Shown here: positions 7,719 through 18,419 of the stretch, one piece after another | How the letters are laid out: each line of letters opens with the position of its first letter | How positions within the stretch are numbered: position 1 is the first letter of the stretch | Source: Aeromicrobium sp. Leaf245 | GTDB taxonomy: Bacteria; Actinomycetota; Actinomycetes; Propionibacteriales; Nocardioidaceae | Length of the DNA: 64,000 nucleotides | Direction of reading: 5' to 3' | Assembly (NCBI RefSeq): GCF_942548115.1 | Contig: NZ_OW824151.1 | Span: 2,666,001-2,730,000, forward strand | Translations under genes and position numbers: made by a program | The notes under the pieces: model-generated | Databases searched by the model: none | What the model saw: the letters and a program-made list of their open reading frames with translations, nothing else | What the model was told of the DNA's origin: nothing

Positions 7719-8018
7719 GTGTCCAAGGAGCCGAAGCGCAAGTGCTGCGTCAGCAAGAACCGCTGCAAGCGCTGCCCGATCCGGATGCTCAAGGAAGGCA
7801 CCCTTCCCGACGGCTACGGCGTGAAGAAGAGGCGGCTCGTCCGTATCGGCGCCGACGGCACCATCGTCCCGGTGGAGAAGAAGGACAAGAAGTCCAAGAA
7901 GGGCAAGAAGGGCAAGAAGTCCGGGTCGAAGAGCACGAAGTCCCAGGGCAAGAAGTCCGGCTCCAAGAACGCGAAGACGCCGGGCAAGAAGGCCAAGAAG
8001 CACGCCCTCGCCGCCTGA
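7719..8018 (+). CDS. Lys-rich small protein with N-terminal Cys cluster
   Basis: The 99-residue, extremely basic protein begins SKEPKRKCCVSKNRCKRCPI, a tight four-Cys cluster, followed by a conserved-looking segment (GTLPDGYGVKKRRLVRIG) and then a tail made almost only of Lys, Ser and Gly (about residues 47-97). Short proteins with the same N-terminal Cys cluster are widespread in actinobacteria and have no assigned function. The Cys set could bind zinc and the tail could bind nucleic acid, but this is inference. The frame is open from 7632; GTG 7719 is chosen because a TACGGT box sits 6 nt upstream and the Cys-rich part begins there. Confidence 0.75.
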   Translation: MSKEPKRKCCVSKNRCKRCPIRMLKEGTLPDGYGVKKRRLVRIGADGTIVPVEKKDKKSKKGKKGKKSGSKSTKSQGKKSGSKNAKTPGKKAKKHALAA

Positions 8019-8065
8019 GTCCGTCCCGGGGCGAGATTCGTCTGGTGGGTCCCGACGTCGTGCCC

Positions 8066-8071
8066 TAGCGT
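8066..8071 (+). promoter_or_regulatory. -10 box for leaderless gene at 8079
   Basis: TAGCGT lies 7 nt before ATG 8079 with no ribosome-binding sequence between, consistent with leaderless transcription. Confidence 0.5.
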
Positions 8072-8078
8072 CGGCGTC

Positions 8079-8852
8079 ATGGACCTGAAGACACGCGCCC
8101 AGACGCTGCTCGACCTGCACACCGCCCCGGAGCTGCTCACCGTCGTGAACGTGTGGGACGCCATCACCGCCCGCATCGTCACCGAGGTCGAGGGCACCAA
8201 GGCCCTCGCCACGGCGAGCCACTCCATCGCCGCGTCGCACGGCTACGAGGACGGCGAGAACATCCCGGTCGACGAGATGATCGCCGCCGTCGGGCTCATC
8301 GTCGCGAACACGCACCTGCCGGTGACGGCCGACCTCGAGGCCGGCTACGGCGACCCCGGCGAGACCGCCCGCAAGGCGATCGGCGTGGGCGCGGTCGGTG
8401 CCAACCTCGAGGACCAGGTGAAGCCTCTGGCCGAGGCCGTGGCCGCGGTCGAGGCCGTCGTGAAGGCCGGTGAGGCCGAGGGCATCCCGTTCGTGCTGAA
8501 CGCCCGCACCGACGTCGTCGCGAAGGCCGGCGACCGTCCGCACGACGAGGTCATCGCCGACGCGATCGAGCGCGGCAGGGCCTTCATCGAGGTCGGCGCG
8601 CCGATCGTCTTCGTCCCGGGCCCCCTCTCGGAGGACGACGTCAGCGCGTTCGTCGACGCCTGGGGCCCGCAGCGGCTCACCACCATCGGCTACCCGGGGT
8701 CCATCCCCCTCGCGCGCCAGCAGGAGCTCGGCGTCGCTCGCGTGTCGTACGGCCCGTTCACGCAGTCCGTCGCGCTCATGGCCCTGCAGGACCTGACCCG
8801 TGACATCCAGTCCGGCGGCGCGCTGCCCGAGGGCTTTCGCGTCCTCAACTGA
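8079..8852 (+). CDS. Isocitrate lyase/PEP mutase superfamily protein
   Basis: This 257-residue TIM-barrel protein belongs to the isocitrate lyase/PEP mutase superfamily, which makes or breaks C-C or P-C bonds next to a carboxylate. Visible landmarks are VVNVWDAITARIV, a Mg-site-like VTADLEAGYGD, GANLEDQ and VLNARTDVV. The residue in the place of the lyase KKCGH loop is absent (SIAASHGYEDGENIP instead), so it is neither a true isocitrate lyase nor a typical methylisocitrate lyase. Oxaloacetate decarboxylase-like or petal-death-like activity are options. It is transcribed towards the B12 mutase gene and shares a terminator with it. A link to that pathway is possible but unproven. Confidence 0.8.
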   Translation: MDLKTRAQTLLDLHTAPELLTVVNVWDAITARIVTEVEGTKALATASHSIAASHGYEDGENIPVDEMIAAVGLIVANTHLPVTADLEAGYGDPGETARKAIGVGAVGANLEDQVKPLAEAVAAVEAVVKAGEAEGIPFVLNARTDVVAKAGDRPHDEVIADAIERGRAFIEVGAPIVFVPGPLSEDDVSAFVDAWGPQRLTTIGYPGSIPLARQQELGVARVSYGPFTQSVALMALQDLTRDIQSGGALPEGFRVLN

Positions 8853-8863
8853 CCCACGGACGA

Positions 8864-8899
8864 CGAAGGGCCCGGGACCGTGTGGTCCCGGGCCCTTCG
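8864..8899. terminator. Strong bidirectional terminator
   Basis: A perfect 16-bp stem (8864-8879 with 8884-8899) closes a GTGT loop between the convergent genes ending at 8852 (+) and 8907 (-). Confidence 0.9.
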
Positions 8900-8906
8900 C
8901 GCGCGG

Positions 8907-10898
8907 TCAGGCCGCGAGGCCCTTGGCCTTGCGGATCTCGTCGACGATGCGACCCATGATGTCGGTCATGCCGAAGTCCTTCGGGGTGAACACCGCGGCC
9001 ACGCCGTCCGCCTCGAGACGACGACCGTCGGAGTCGGGGATGATGCCACCGACGATGAGGGGCACGTCGTCCATGCCGGCCTCGCGCATGCGCTGCTGCA
9101 CGTCGGGCACGAGCTCCATGTGCGACCCCGACAGGATCGACAGACCCACCACGTGCACGTCCTCGGCCACGGCGGCGGAGACGATCTGCTCGGGAGTCAG
9201 CCGGATGCCCTGGTACACGACCTCGAAGCCGACGTCGCGGGCGCGGACGGCGATCTGCTCGGCCCCGTTGGAGTGGCCGTCCAGGCCCGGCTTGCCGACC
9301 AGGAAGCGCAGCCGGGTGCCGAGCTCGTCACCCGTGCGCTTGACCTTCTCGCGCACGGCGGTCAGCTCGGCGCCGGCCTCCGCCACGCCGACGGCGCCGG
9401 ACACGCCGGTGGGTGCCCGGTACTCGCCGAACACCTCGCGCAGCGCACCCGACCACTCCCCCACGGTCGCACCGGCCCGCACGGCCGCGAGCGTCGCCTC
9501 CATCAGGTTCGTCTCGGTCTTGGCCTCGGACTGCAGCCTCTCGAGAGCCGCGTCGACGGCGCCCTGGTCGCGCTGCTCGCGCCATGCCTGCACGTCGGCG
9601 ACGGCGTTGGCCTCGGCCTGCGGGTCGGCCACCATGATGGCGCCGTCGAGGTCCGCGGTCAGGGGCGACGGCTCGGTCTCGACGTAACTGTTGACGCCCA
9701 CGACCTTCATCTCGCCGGACTCGATCTTCGAGCGGCGGGCGGCGTGCGAGGCGACCAGCTCGGACTTCATGTAGCCGGACTCGACGGCCGCCACGGCACC
9801 GCCCATGGCCTGCACGCGGTCGATCTCGGCCTGCGCACCCTCCACGAGCTCGGCCACCTTGGCCTCGATGACGTGCGAGCCCTCGAAGATGTCGTCGTAC
9901 TCGAGGAGGTCGGACTCGAAGGCGAGGACCTGCTGGAGGCGCAGCGACCACTGCTGGTCCCACGGGCGGGGCAGGCCGAGCGCCTCGTTCCAGGCGGGCA
10001 GCTGCACCGCCCGGGCCCGGGCGTTCTTGCTGAGCGTGACGCCGAGCATCTCGAGCACGATGCGCTGCACGTTGTTCTCGGGCTGGGCCTCGGTGAGTCC
10101 CAGGGAGTTGACCTGCACGCCGTAGCGGAACCGGCGCATCTTGGGGTCGGTGACGCCGTAGCGGTCGCGGGTGATCTGCTCCCAGAGCTGCCCGAAGGCA
10201 CGCATCTTGCAGGTCTCCTCGATGAAGCGGACGCCGGCGTTGACGAAGAACGAGATGCGCCCGACGGTCTTCTCGAAGTCGGCGTCGTCGACCTGGCCGG
10301 AGTCCTTCACGGCGTCGAGCACCGCGATGGCGGTGCTCAGCGCGTAGGCGATCTCCTGCGTGGGCGTGGCGCCGGCCTCCTGCAGGTGGTAGCTGCAGAT
10401 GTTGAGCGGGTTCCACTTGGGGATCGTGTTGACCGTGTAGGCGATCATGTCGGTCGTCAGCCGCAGCGACGGGGCGGGACCGAAGACGTAGGTCCCGCGC
10501 GACAGGTACTCCTTGATGATGTCGTTCTGGGTCGTCCCGGCGAGCGCCGACGGATCGACGCCCTGCTCCTCGGCGGCCACCTGGTACATGGCGAGCAGCC
10601 ACATGGCGGTGGCGTTGATCGTCATGGAGGTGTTCATCTCGCCGAGCGGGATGTCCTGGAACAGCCGTCGCATCGACCCGAGGTGCGGGATCGGGACGCC
10701 GACCTTGCCCACCTCGCCGCGCGACAGCACGTGGTCGGGGTCGTAGCCGGTCTGGGTGGGCAGGTCGAAGGCCACCGAGAGCCCGGTCTGGCCCTTCGCC
10801 AGGTTCTTGCGGTACAGCGCGTTGGACTCGGCCGCCGAGCTGTGTCCGGCGTACGTGCGCATCACCCAGGGACGGTCGGGCGCAGACTTGTCAGGCAT
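8907..10898 (-). CDS. meaA: Ethylmalonyl-CoA mutase-type B12 mutase (MeaA family)
   Basis: The 663-residue single-chain enzyme has an N-terminal acyl-CoA mutase barrel (about 1-500) and a C-terminal B12-binding domain with the DxHxxG signature (GLDGHSNG), the Ser loop (LSILSGSH) and VGGIIP. The substrate region SVAFDLPTQTGYDPDH and MNTSMTINATAMW follow the ethylmalonyl-CoA mutase pattern rather than methylmalonyl-CoA mutase. It would rearrange ethylmalonyl-CoA to methylsuccinyl-CoA, downstream of CcrA. The frame is open to 10988. ATG 10898 is chosen because TAACCT lies 7 nt upstream, indicating a leaderless mRNA. The adenosyltransferase gene is divergent. A related isobutyryl-type mutase role is a weaker alternative. 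Confidence 0.9.
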   Translation of the reverse strand: MPDKSAPDRPWVMRTYAGHSSAAESNALYRKNLAKGQTGLSVAFDLPTQTGYDPDHVLSRGEVGKVGVPIPHLGSMRRLFQDIPLGEMNTSMTINATAMWLLAMYQVAAEEQGVDPSALAGTTQNDIIKEYLSRGTYVFGPAPSLRLTTDMIAYTVNTIPKWNPLNICSYHLQEAGATPTQEIAYALSTAIAVLDAVKDSGQVDDADFEKTVGRISFFVNAGVRFIEETCKMRAFGQLWEQITRDRYGVTDPKMRRFRYGVQVNSLGLTEAQPENNVQRIVLEMLGVTLSKNARARAVQLPAWNEALGLPRPWDQQWSLRLQQVLAFESDLLEYDDIFEGSHVIEAKVAELVEGAQAEIDRVQAMGGAVAAVESGYMKSELVASHAARRSKIESGEMKVVGVNSYVETEPSPLTADLDGAIMVADPQAEANAVADVQAWREQRDQGAVDAALERLQSEAKTETNLMEATLAAVRAGATVGEWSGALREVFGEYRAPTGVSGAVGVAEAGAELTAVREKVKRTGDELGTRLRFLVGKPGLDGHSNGAEQIAVRARDVGFEVVYQGIRLTPEQIVSAAVAEDVHVVGLSILSGSHMELVPDVQQRMREAGMDDVPLIVGGIIPDSDGRRLEADGVAAVFTPKDFGMTDIMGRIVDEIRKAKGLAA

Positions 10899-10905
10899 GC
10901 CGGTC

Positions 10906-10923
10906 AGGTTACCGCGCCGTAAC
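10906..10923 (-). promoter_or_regulatory. Leaderless promoter and GTTAC-N6-GTAAC inverted repeat
   Basis: On the minus strand TAACCT (10906-10911) is 7 nt from ATG 10898. The box is part of an inverted repeat GTTAC (10908-10912), 6-nt spacer, GTAAC (10919-10923). A repressor bound there would block the -10 region of the mutase gene, and it also sits about 80 nt upstream of the divergent adenosyltransferase gene. Confidence 0.45.
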
Positions 10924-10992
10924 GTGACGCGGCAGACTCTGTGAGCCACGCGACCCGCCTCAGGTGGCCCGGCCGTCCCGAGCGACACGCCC

Positions 10993-10998
10993 TAGGGT
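10993..10998 (+). promoter_or_regulatory. -10 box for leaderless adenosyltransferase gene
   Basis: TAGGGT is followed by exactly 6 nt and ATG 11005. GAGG lies between them but is too close to act as a ribosome site. Confidence 0.5.
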
Positions 10999-11004
10999 GA
11001 GGTC

Positions 11005-11577
11005 ATGGTCAACCTGACACGGATCTACACCCGGACCGGCGACGACGGCACGACCAACCTGGTCGACTTCAGCCGCACCTCGAAGAACGACCTGCGGCTC
11101 GTGGCCTACGCCGACGTCGACGAGGCCAACAGCCAGCTTGGGCTCGCCCTGGCGTTCGACGAGCTGGACGACGAGGTGACCGCGGTCATCCGGCACGTGC
11201 AGAACGACCTGTTCGACGTCGGTGCCGACCTCGGCGCTCCGGTCGTGGAGAACCCCGAGCACCCGCCGTTGCGTGTCGAGCCCGACTACGTCGACCGGCT
11301 CGAGGGCTGGTGCGACCAGTACAACGACCGGCTCGAGAAGCTGCGCTCGTTCATCCTGCCCGGCGGCACCCGCTCGGCATCGGCCCTGCACGTCGCGCGC
11401 ACGGTGACCCGGCGCGCCGAGCGATCCGCATGGGCCGCGATCGAGGTGCACGGCGACACGATGAACCCGTTGACGGCCCGCTACCTGAACCGGCTGAGCG
11501 ACCTGCTGTTCATCCTCGGTCGCTACGCGAACCGCGAGGCCGGCGACATCCTCTGGGTGCCCGGCGGCGAGCGCTAG
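11005..11577 (+). CDS. PduO-type cob(I)alamin adenosyltransferase
   Basis: This 190-residue protein transfers the adenosyl group of ATP to cob(I)alamin, giving the adenosylcobalamin used by B12 mutases. Family motifs are all present: the ATP-binding TRTGDDGTT near the N-terminus, ADVDEANSQLG, the FILPGGTRSASALHVART segment with RRAER, and the C-terminal LNRLSDLLFILGRYANR. The length is normal. It is divergent from the B12 mutase gene, with about 106 nt between the starts, so the enzyme that makes the cofactor sits beside an enzyme that needs it. The TAG stop lies inside the first copy of a 34-bp tandem repeat. Confidence 0.93.
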   Translation: MVNLTRIYTRTGDDGTTNLVDFSRTSKNDLRLVAYADVDEANSQLGLALAFDELDDEVTAVIRHVQNDLFDVGADLGAPVVENPEHPPLRVEPDYVDRLEGWCDQYNDRLEKLRSFILPGGTRSASALHVARTVTRRAERSAWAAIEVHGDTMNPLTARYLNRLSDLLFILGRYANREAGDILWVPGGER

Positions 11578-11724
11578 CGAGCCGCCCGACCGCACAGCAG
11601 CGAGCGCCAGCGAGCCCGCCCGACCGCACAGCGGCGAGCGCCAGCGAGCCCGCCCGACCGCACAGCAGCGAGCGCTAGCGAGCCCGCCCGACCGCACAGC
11701 AGCGAGCCCCAGCGAGCCCGTCGG
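11567..11724 (+). repeat. 34-bp tandem repeat, about 4.6 copies
   Basis: Units begin at 11567 (33 bp), 11600, 11634 and 11668 (34 bp each), with a decayed partial unit at 11702. The core is GCGAGCGCYAGCGAGCCCGC followed by CCGACCGCACAGCR. Copy 1 starts inside the adenosyltransferase gene and supplies its last two sense codons and stop. Copy 4 keeps the CTAG form, while copies 2 and 3 read CCAG. A 15-nt match to the unit occurs at 6620-6634. Confidence 0.85.
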
Positions 11725-11731
11725 AGACGCA

Positions 11732-11764
11732 GATCGCCGCCGTCCACGCGGGACGACGGCGATC
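11732..11764. terminator. Hairpin terminator between convergent genes
   Basis: A 14-bp stem with one mismatch (11732-11745 with 11751-11764) and a 5-nt loop lies between the repeat array and the end of the small secreted-peptide gene at 11785. Confidence 0.7.
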
Positions 11765-11784
11765 CGGTCACGTGCTGGTGGGGG

Positions 11785-11958
11785 TCACTCCCAGTCGATG
11801 GCTCGCTGGGTGGTGACGGTGCCGCCGGACTTGACCTTGGTCACCTTCGTGACGGAGGACGTGGAGTCGACGTCAGCCTGGGCCGGCGACGACAGCGGCA
11901 GGAACGCGAGGGCCGACGCGAAGGTGGCGACGACGATGCGCTTGGTCATTCGGTTCAT
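11785..11958 (-). CDS. Small secreted peptide, unknown function
   Basis: The 57-residue product has a classical signal peptide (MNRMTKRIVVATFASALAFL, then a cleavage site near PAQA|DVD) and a mature part of about 27 residues rich in Ser, Thr, Val and Lys, ending RAIDWE. No Cys and no recognised domain. The start ATG 11958 is preceded by a weak ACAGGTAG; ATG 11949 is an alternative, and the longer frame to 12015 has no ribosome site. It could be a peptide signal or a minor surface protein. The sequence does not decide. Confidence 0.55.
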   Translation of the reverse strand: MNRMTKRIVVATFASALAFLPLSSPAQADVDSTSSVTKVTKVKSGGTVTTQRAIDWE

Positions 11959-12113
11959 GGGGCTACCTGTTCCATCGGGGGACCCGGTCGACCGGGCATG
12001 GTCCATCGGGACCATGGTCCCGTAGTCCTCGGGAGATCGTCAATCGAAACGCCGAAAACCGATCCACCTCGTTCTCGCACATGGTGGTCGCTGGCCCTGC
12101 GTGCGGGGAGGAG

Positions 12114-12560
12114 CTAGAGGACGGTGCTGACGCGCTGCCCGGGGGGCGAGGCCTCGAGCCAGGCCAGCAGCCCCGTCAGGGCCGCCGGGGTCAGGGCGAG
12201 CTGCTGCACCGGTGTCGGGTTGCGTGTGGTCACGACCACGTGCCCGTCGTGGACCGCGTGCACCTCACCGCCCACGGGGTCACGACGACCGTCGACGGCC
12301 ATGGCGTCCCGCGAGAACCGGTACGCCGGACGCAGCCTCAACGAGAAGGTCCGGTACCACTCCAGCGTGCTTCCGCGGTACACCGCGAGGCCCAGGGTCC
12401 ACCCCTGGGCCGACGCGCCGTCCCGCTTGTTGATGCTGAGGTCGAAGGCGCCCAGCGTGCGCGCCAGGTACCGACGGCGCAGCACGAGGACGGCCAGCAG
12501 GACGACGGTGAGGGCGATCGCGGCGAGGACGAGGTCCACGGCCCACAGCCACAGCGGCAC
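12114..12560 (-). CDS. DUF2550 membrane protein
   Basis: The 148-residue protein has one strong N-terminal transmembrane helix (about residues 4-27) followed by RRRYLARTLGAFDLSINKRD and WTLGLAVYRGSTLEWYRTFSL, the signature of DUF2550. This family is found directly after atpC across actinobacteria. Its function is unknown. The GTG start at 12560 is preceded by GGAGG and lies 36 nt after the atpC stop, so it is probably the last gene of the ATP synthase operon. Confidence 0.88.
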   Translation of the reverse strand: MPLWLWAVDLVLAAIALTVVLLAVLVLRRRYLARTLGAFDLSINKRDGASAQGWTLGLAVYRGSTLEWYRTFSLRLRPAYRFSRDAMAVDGRRDPVGGEVHAVHDGHVVVTTRNPTPVQQLALTPAALTGLLAWLEASPPGQRVSTVL

Positions 12561-12595
12561 CCCGCCCTCCCTCCTCCGGCAGACGGCCGAGAACC

Positions 12596-12969
12596 CTAGG
12601 CCAGCTCGATGCCGCGGAGCTTGGCCTCGGCGCGCTGGACGGCCGCGTCGTCGTCGTCGGACCGCGCCTGCTCCAGCTCGGCCTGCACCTGGTCGCGGTC
12701 GAGCTCGGACACCAGGTGGGTGTCCTCGCTCAGGATCGAGACGCGGTCGTCGGCGACGGACAGGAACCCGTCCTCGACGACCGCGACGACCGTCTCGCCG
12801 TCGGCCTTGATCTTGACCACGCCGGGCACGAGCACCGACAGCAGCGGCGCGTGCCCGACGAGGACACCGAGGTCACCCTCGACGGTGCGGGCGACGACCT
12901 CGTGGGCCTCCCCCGACCACACCACGCGGTCGGCGGCGACCAGCTCGACCTGGAGCGTCGTGTCCGCCA

Positions 12970-12970
<1 letters not shown>
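12596..12970 (-). CDS. atpC: ATP synthase F1 epsilon subunit
   Basis: The 124-residue epsilon subunit forms part of the central stalk and regulates ATP hydrolysis. Residues 1-85 form the beta-sandwich (LQVELVAADRVVWSGEAHEV, GDLGVLVGHAPLLSVLVPG) and the C-terminus is a short helical hairpin with an Asp-rich turn (ARSDDDDAAVQRAEAKLRG). ATG 12970 overlaps the atpD stop by one base (TGATG), indicating translational coupling. Confidence 0.95.
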
Positions 12971-15352
<2,382 letters not shown>

Positions 15353-15357
15353 GTGGG

Positions 15358-16998
15358 TCAGCCCCGCTTCTGCTTGACGATCTGCTCCTGCTCGACGTCC
15401 TCGTCGTCCAGAGCGTCGAACTCCTCGCGACCGACGGAGATGCGTCCGCCCTCGCTGGTCTCGAACTGCTCGAGGAACGACGTGTACGCCGACTCCAGGG
15501 AGGACGCCGTGTCGTCGTCGAACTTCGCCGTCTCGCGGATCGTGGTGAAGATGCCCTCGTGCGAGCGCTTCACGTAGTCGAGGAACTCCTCCTCGAAGCG
15601 GCTGATGTCCTCGACGGGGACCGGGTCGAGCTTGCCCTGGGTTCCGGCCCAGAGGGAGACGACCTGCTGCTCCATCGGGAACGGGGCGTACTGACCCTGC
15701 TTGAACAGCTCCATGAGGCGCTGTCCGCGGGCGAGCTGGGCCTTGGACGCGGCGTCGAGGTCCGAGGCGAACATGGCGAACGCCTCCATGGCGCGGTACT
15801 GCGCCAGGTCGACCTTGAGCGAGCCCGTGACCGCCTTCATCGCCTTGGTCATGGCCGCACCACCGACGCGCGAGACGGAGATTCCGACGTCGACGGCGGG
15901 GCGCTGGTTGGCGTTGAACAGGTCCGACTGCAGGAAGATCTGGCCGTCGGTGATCGAGATGACGTTGGTCGGGATGTAGGCCGAGACGTCGTTCGCCTTG
16001 GTCTCGATGACCGGAAGACCCGTCATCGAGCCGGCGCCCAGCTCGTCGTTGAGCTTGGCGCAACGCTCGAGCAGCCGGCTGTGGAGGTAGAAGACGTCTC
16101 CGGGGTAGGCCTCGCGGCCCGGCGGACGACGCAGCAGCAGCGACACCGCACGGTAGGCCTCGGCCTGCTTGGAGAGGTCGTCGAAGATGATCAGGACGTG
16201 CTTGCCCTGGTACATCCAGTGCTGGCCGATGGCCGAACCGGTGTACGGGGCGAGGTACTTGAAGCCGGCCGAGTCCGAGGCGGGGGCCGCGACGATCGTC
16301 GTGTACTCCAGCGCACCCGCGTCCTCGAGGGCGCCGCGGACGCCGGCGATGGTCGAGCCCTTCTGACCGATGCCGACGTAGATGCAGCGGACCTGCTTGG
16401 TCGGGTCGCCGCTCTCCCAGAACTCCTTCTGGTTGATGATCGTGTCGATGGCGATCGCCGTCTTGCCGGTCTGGCGGTCACCGATGATCAGCTGGCGCTG
16501 GCCGCGACCGATGGGCGTGAGCGAGTCGATGGCCTTGATGCCGGTCATGAGCGGCTCGGAGACCGACTGACGCTGCACCACGTTGGGGGCCTGGAGCTCG
16601 AGGGCACGACGGCCGTCGGTCTCCACGTCGCCCAGACCGTCGATCGGCTGGCCGAGCGGGTCGACCACGCGGCCGAGGTAGCCGTCGCCGACGGGCACGG
16701 AGAGCACCTCGCCGGTGCGCTTGACCTTCTGGCCCTCCTCGATGCCGGAGAAGTCACCCAGGATGACGACACCGATCTCGCGGACGTCGAGGTTCAGCGC
16801 GAGGCCGAGCGTGCCGTCCTCGAACTCGAGCAGCTCGTTGGCCATGGCCGAGGGCAGGCCCTCGATCCGTGCGATGCCGTCGCCGGCCTCGGCGACGATG
16901 CCGACCTCTTCGGTCTTGCTGGCGCTCGGGGAGTAGTCGGACACGAACTGCTGCAGCGCGTCGCGGATCTCCTCGGGACGGATGGAGAGTTCCGTCAT
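15358..16998 (-). CDS. atpA: ATP synthase F1 alpha subunit
   Basis: The 546-residue alpha subunit carries the non-catalytic nucleotide sites. Walker A is GDRQTGKTA, Walker B lies in [16 protein letters not shown], and the arginine-finger region is present in [16 protein letters not shown]. The N-terminal [18 protein letters not shown] is the segment that binds the delta subunit. The C-terminus is extended and acidic ([19 protein letters not shown]), as in other actinobacteria. It lies between atpH (59 nt upstream) and atpG (5 nt downstream). Confidence 0.98.
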   Translation of the reverse strand: MTELSIRPEEIRDALQQFVSDYSPSASKTEEVGIVAEAGDGIARIEGLPSAMANELLEFEDGTLGLALNLDVREIGVVILGDFSGIEEGQKVKRTGEVLSVPVGDGYLGRVVDPLGQPIDGLGDVETDGRRALELQAPNVVQRQSVSEPLMTGIKAIDSLTPIGRGQRQLIIGDRQTGKTAIAIDTIINQKEFWESGDPTKQVRCIYVGIGQKGSTIAGVRGALEDAGALEYTTIVAAPASDSAGFKYLAPYTGSAIGQHWMYQGKHVLIIFDDLSKQAEAYRAVSLLLRRPPGREAYPGDVFYLHSRLLERCAKLNDELGAGSMTGLPVIETKANDVSAYIPTNVISITDGQIFLQSDLFNANQRPAVDVGISVSRVGGAAMTKAMKAVTGSLKVDLAQYRAMEAFAMFASDLDAASKAQLARGQRLMELFKQGQYAPFPMEQQVVSLWAGTQGKLDPVPVEDISRFEEEFLDYVKRSHEGIFTTIRETAKFDDDTASSLESAYTSFLEQFETSEGGRISVGREEFDALDDEDVEQEQIVKQKRG

Positions 16999-17057
16999 GT
17001 CTTCTGCCTGCCTTCTGTGGGTCTGGTGGCTGGGTGGTGCCGGATGATCAGGGGACG

Positions 17058-17858
17058 TCAGCCGGCGAGCTGCCGGCGGGCGGCCTCGAGTCGGCTGGAC
17101 ATGGTTCCGTCGACGACCTCGCCCTCGACGGAGACGGCGATGCCTCCGACGACCGACGGGTCGACCACGATGTTGAGGTGGACGTCGCGTCCGTACTTGC
17201 CGGCCAGGGCGGCCGCGAGTCGGGAACGCTCGTCGTCGGACAGCTCGTAGGCCACGCGCACGACCGCGACGAGGCGGTCGCGACGCTGGGCCGCCACCTC
17301 TCCGAACGCGGTCAGGACCTTCTCGAACGACCCGGTGCGTGCCACGACCGCCTGCTGCGCGAGCTCGAGGGTCTCGGTCGAGACCTTGCCCTCGAAGATC
17401 GAGGCCAGCAGGGACGCCTTGGCCTTGGCCGGGACCGAGCGATCGGCCACGACGCCACGGAGCTCGACGTCGCCGGCGACCGTGCGGCCGAGCTCGAACA
17501 GCTCGGTCTCGACCCGCTCGAGGTCACCGGCGGCGTCGGCACGCCCGACCAGGGCGGCCGCACCGGCGGTCTCGAGGGCGTCGGCCAGGTCACGCCCGGC
17601 GTTCCAGCGCGACGCCGCCGCGGCCTTGACCACGTCGAGGGTCGCGCCGTCGACCTGCGAGCCGAGCACGGTGGCCGCGAGGCCTGCCTTGGCCTCGGGC
17701 TCGGTCGACGGGTCCGTGAGCACGCGGCGCAGCGCCGGGTTGGCGTCGAGCAGCGCCACCACCCCGAAGAGCTGGCTGCCGAGCGCCGCCGAGGAACCCT
17801 GGGCCGACTCGACGGCCGACAGGACCTCGTGCTGGGACCTCGCGGAGATGCCTCGCAT
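17058..17858 (-). CDS. atpH: ATP synthase F1 delta subunit
   Basis: The 266-residue delta subunit links F1 to the peripheral stalk. It is longer than the roughly 180-residue E. coli protein but normal for Streptomyces-type delta subunits. Landmarks are [16 protein letters not shown] at the N-terminus and the C-terminal [20 protein letters not shown] followed by [13 protein letters not shown]. It is a free delta subunit, not the b-delta fusion seen in mycobacteria, since a separate atpF is present. Its start overlaps the last base of atpF. Confidence 0.95.
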   Translation of the reverse strand: MRGISARSQHEVLSAVESAQGSSAALGSQLFGVVALLDANPALRRVLTDPSTEPEAKAGLAATVLGSQVDGATLDVVKAAAASRWNAGRDLADALETAGAAALVGRADAAGDLERVETELFELGRTVAGDVELRGVVADRSVPAKAKASLLASIFEGKVSTETLELAQQAVVARTGSFEKVLTAFGEVAAQRRDRLVAVVRVAYELSDDERSRLAAALAGKYGRDVHLNIVVDPSVVGGIAVSVEGEVVDGTMSSRLEAARRQLAG

Positions 17859-18397
17859 CAGTTGGCCGACCCCTCCAGCTCCGTGATGAAGCGCTCGACG
17901 GTGCGACGCTGACGCGCCTCGTCCTCGAGCGACTCACCGACGATGCGTCCGGCGAGGTCCGTGGCGAGCGAGCCCACCTCGGCCTTCAGCTGGGCCAGGG
18001 CCTGCGACCGCTCGGCCTCGACCTGCGCGTGCGCCGTGGCCGTGATGCGGGCGGCCTCGTCCTGGGCCTGGGCCCGGAGCTCGGCGATGATCTGCGCGCC
18101 CTGCTCCTTGGCCTCCTCGCGGATGCGCGAGGCCTCGTGCCGGGCGTCGGCCAGCTGGGCGTTGTACTTCTCGAGCGCGGCCTGCGCCTCCTTCTGGGCA
18201 GACTTGGCCTCCTCGATCCCGCCCTCGATGGCGGCGGTCCGCTCGGCGAACGCCTGCTCGAAGTTGGGCACGACGAACTTGCGGACCAGCAGGAAGAGGA
18301 TGCCCAGGACGACGAGGCCCAGGACGATCTCGGGCAGCTCGGGGACGAGCGGGTTGTGCTCCTCGCCCTCTGCTGCGGCGACCAGGATCGCGCTCAT
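17858..18397 (-). CDS. atpF: ATP synthase Fo b subunit
   Basis: This 179-residue protein forms the peripheral stalk. One N-terminal membrane helix (about 22-45, ELPEIVLGLVVLGILFLLV) precedes a long Ala/Glu/Lys/Arg coiled coil with IREEAKEQGAQIIAELRAQA. ATG 18397 follows AAGGGAG. The stop overlaps atpH by one base. Confidence 0.96.
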   Translation of the reverse strand: MSAILVAAAEGEEHNPLVPELPEIVLGLVVLGILFLLVRKFVVPNFEQAFAERTAAIEGGIEEAKSAQKEAQAALEKYNAQLADARHEASRIREEAKEQGAQIIAELRAQAQDEAARITATAHAQVEAERSQALAQLKAEVGSLATDLAGRIVGESLEDEARQRRTVERFITELEGSAN

Positions 18398-18419
18398 GGT
18401 GAATCTCCCTTAGCGAGGA

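Noticed and set aside
8880..10922. Long plus-strand frame of 680 codons opposite the B12 mutase gene
   Set aside because: It is the antisense shadow of a high-GC gene; the translation is Gly/Arg/His/Val-rich with no domain, while the opposite strand encodes a clear mutase.
10899..11004. Cobalamin riboswitch between mutase and adenosyltransferase
   Set aside because: The gap is only 106 nt, both genes have leaderless promoters there, and no B12-box-like sequence is visible.
16869..17912. Plus-strand frame across atpA and atpH
   Set aside because: It is antisense to two ATP synthase genes and shows shadow composition.
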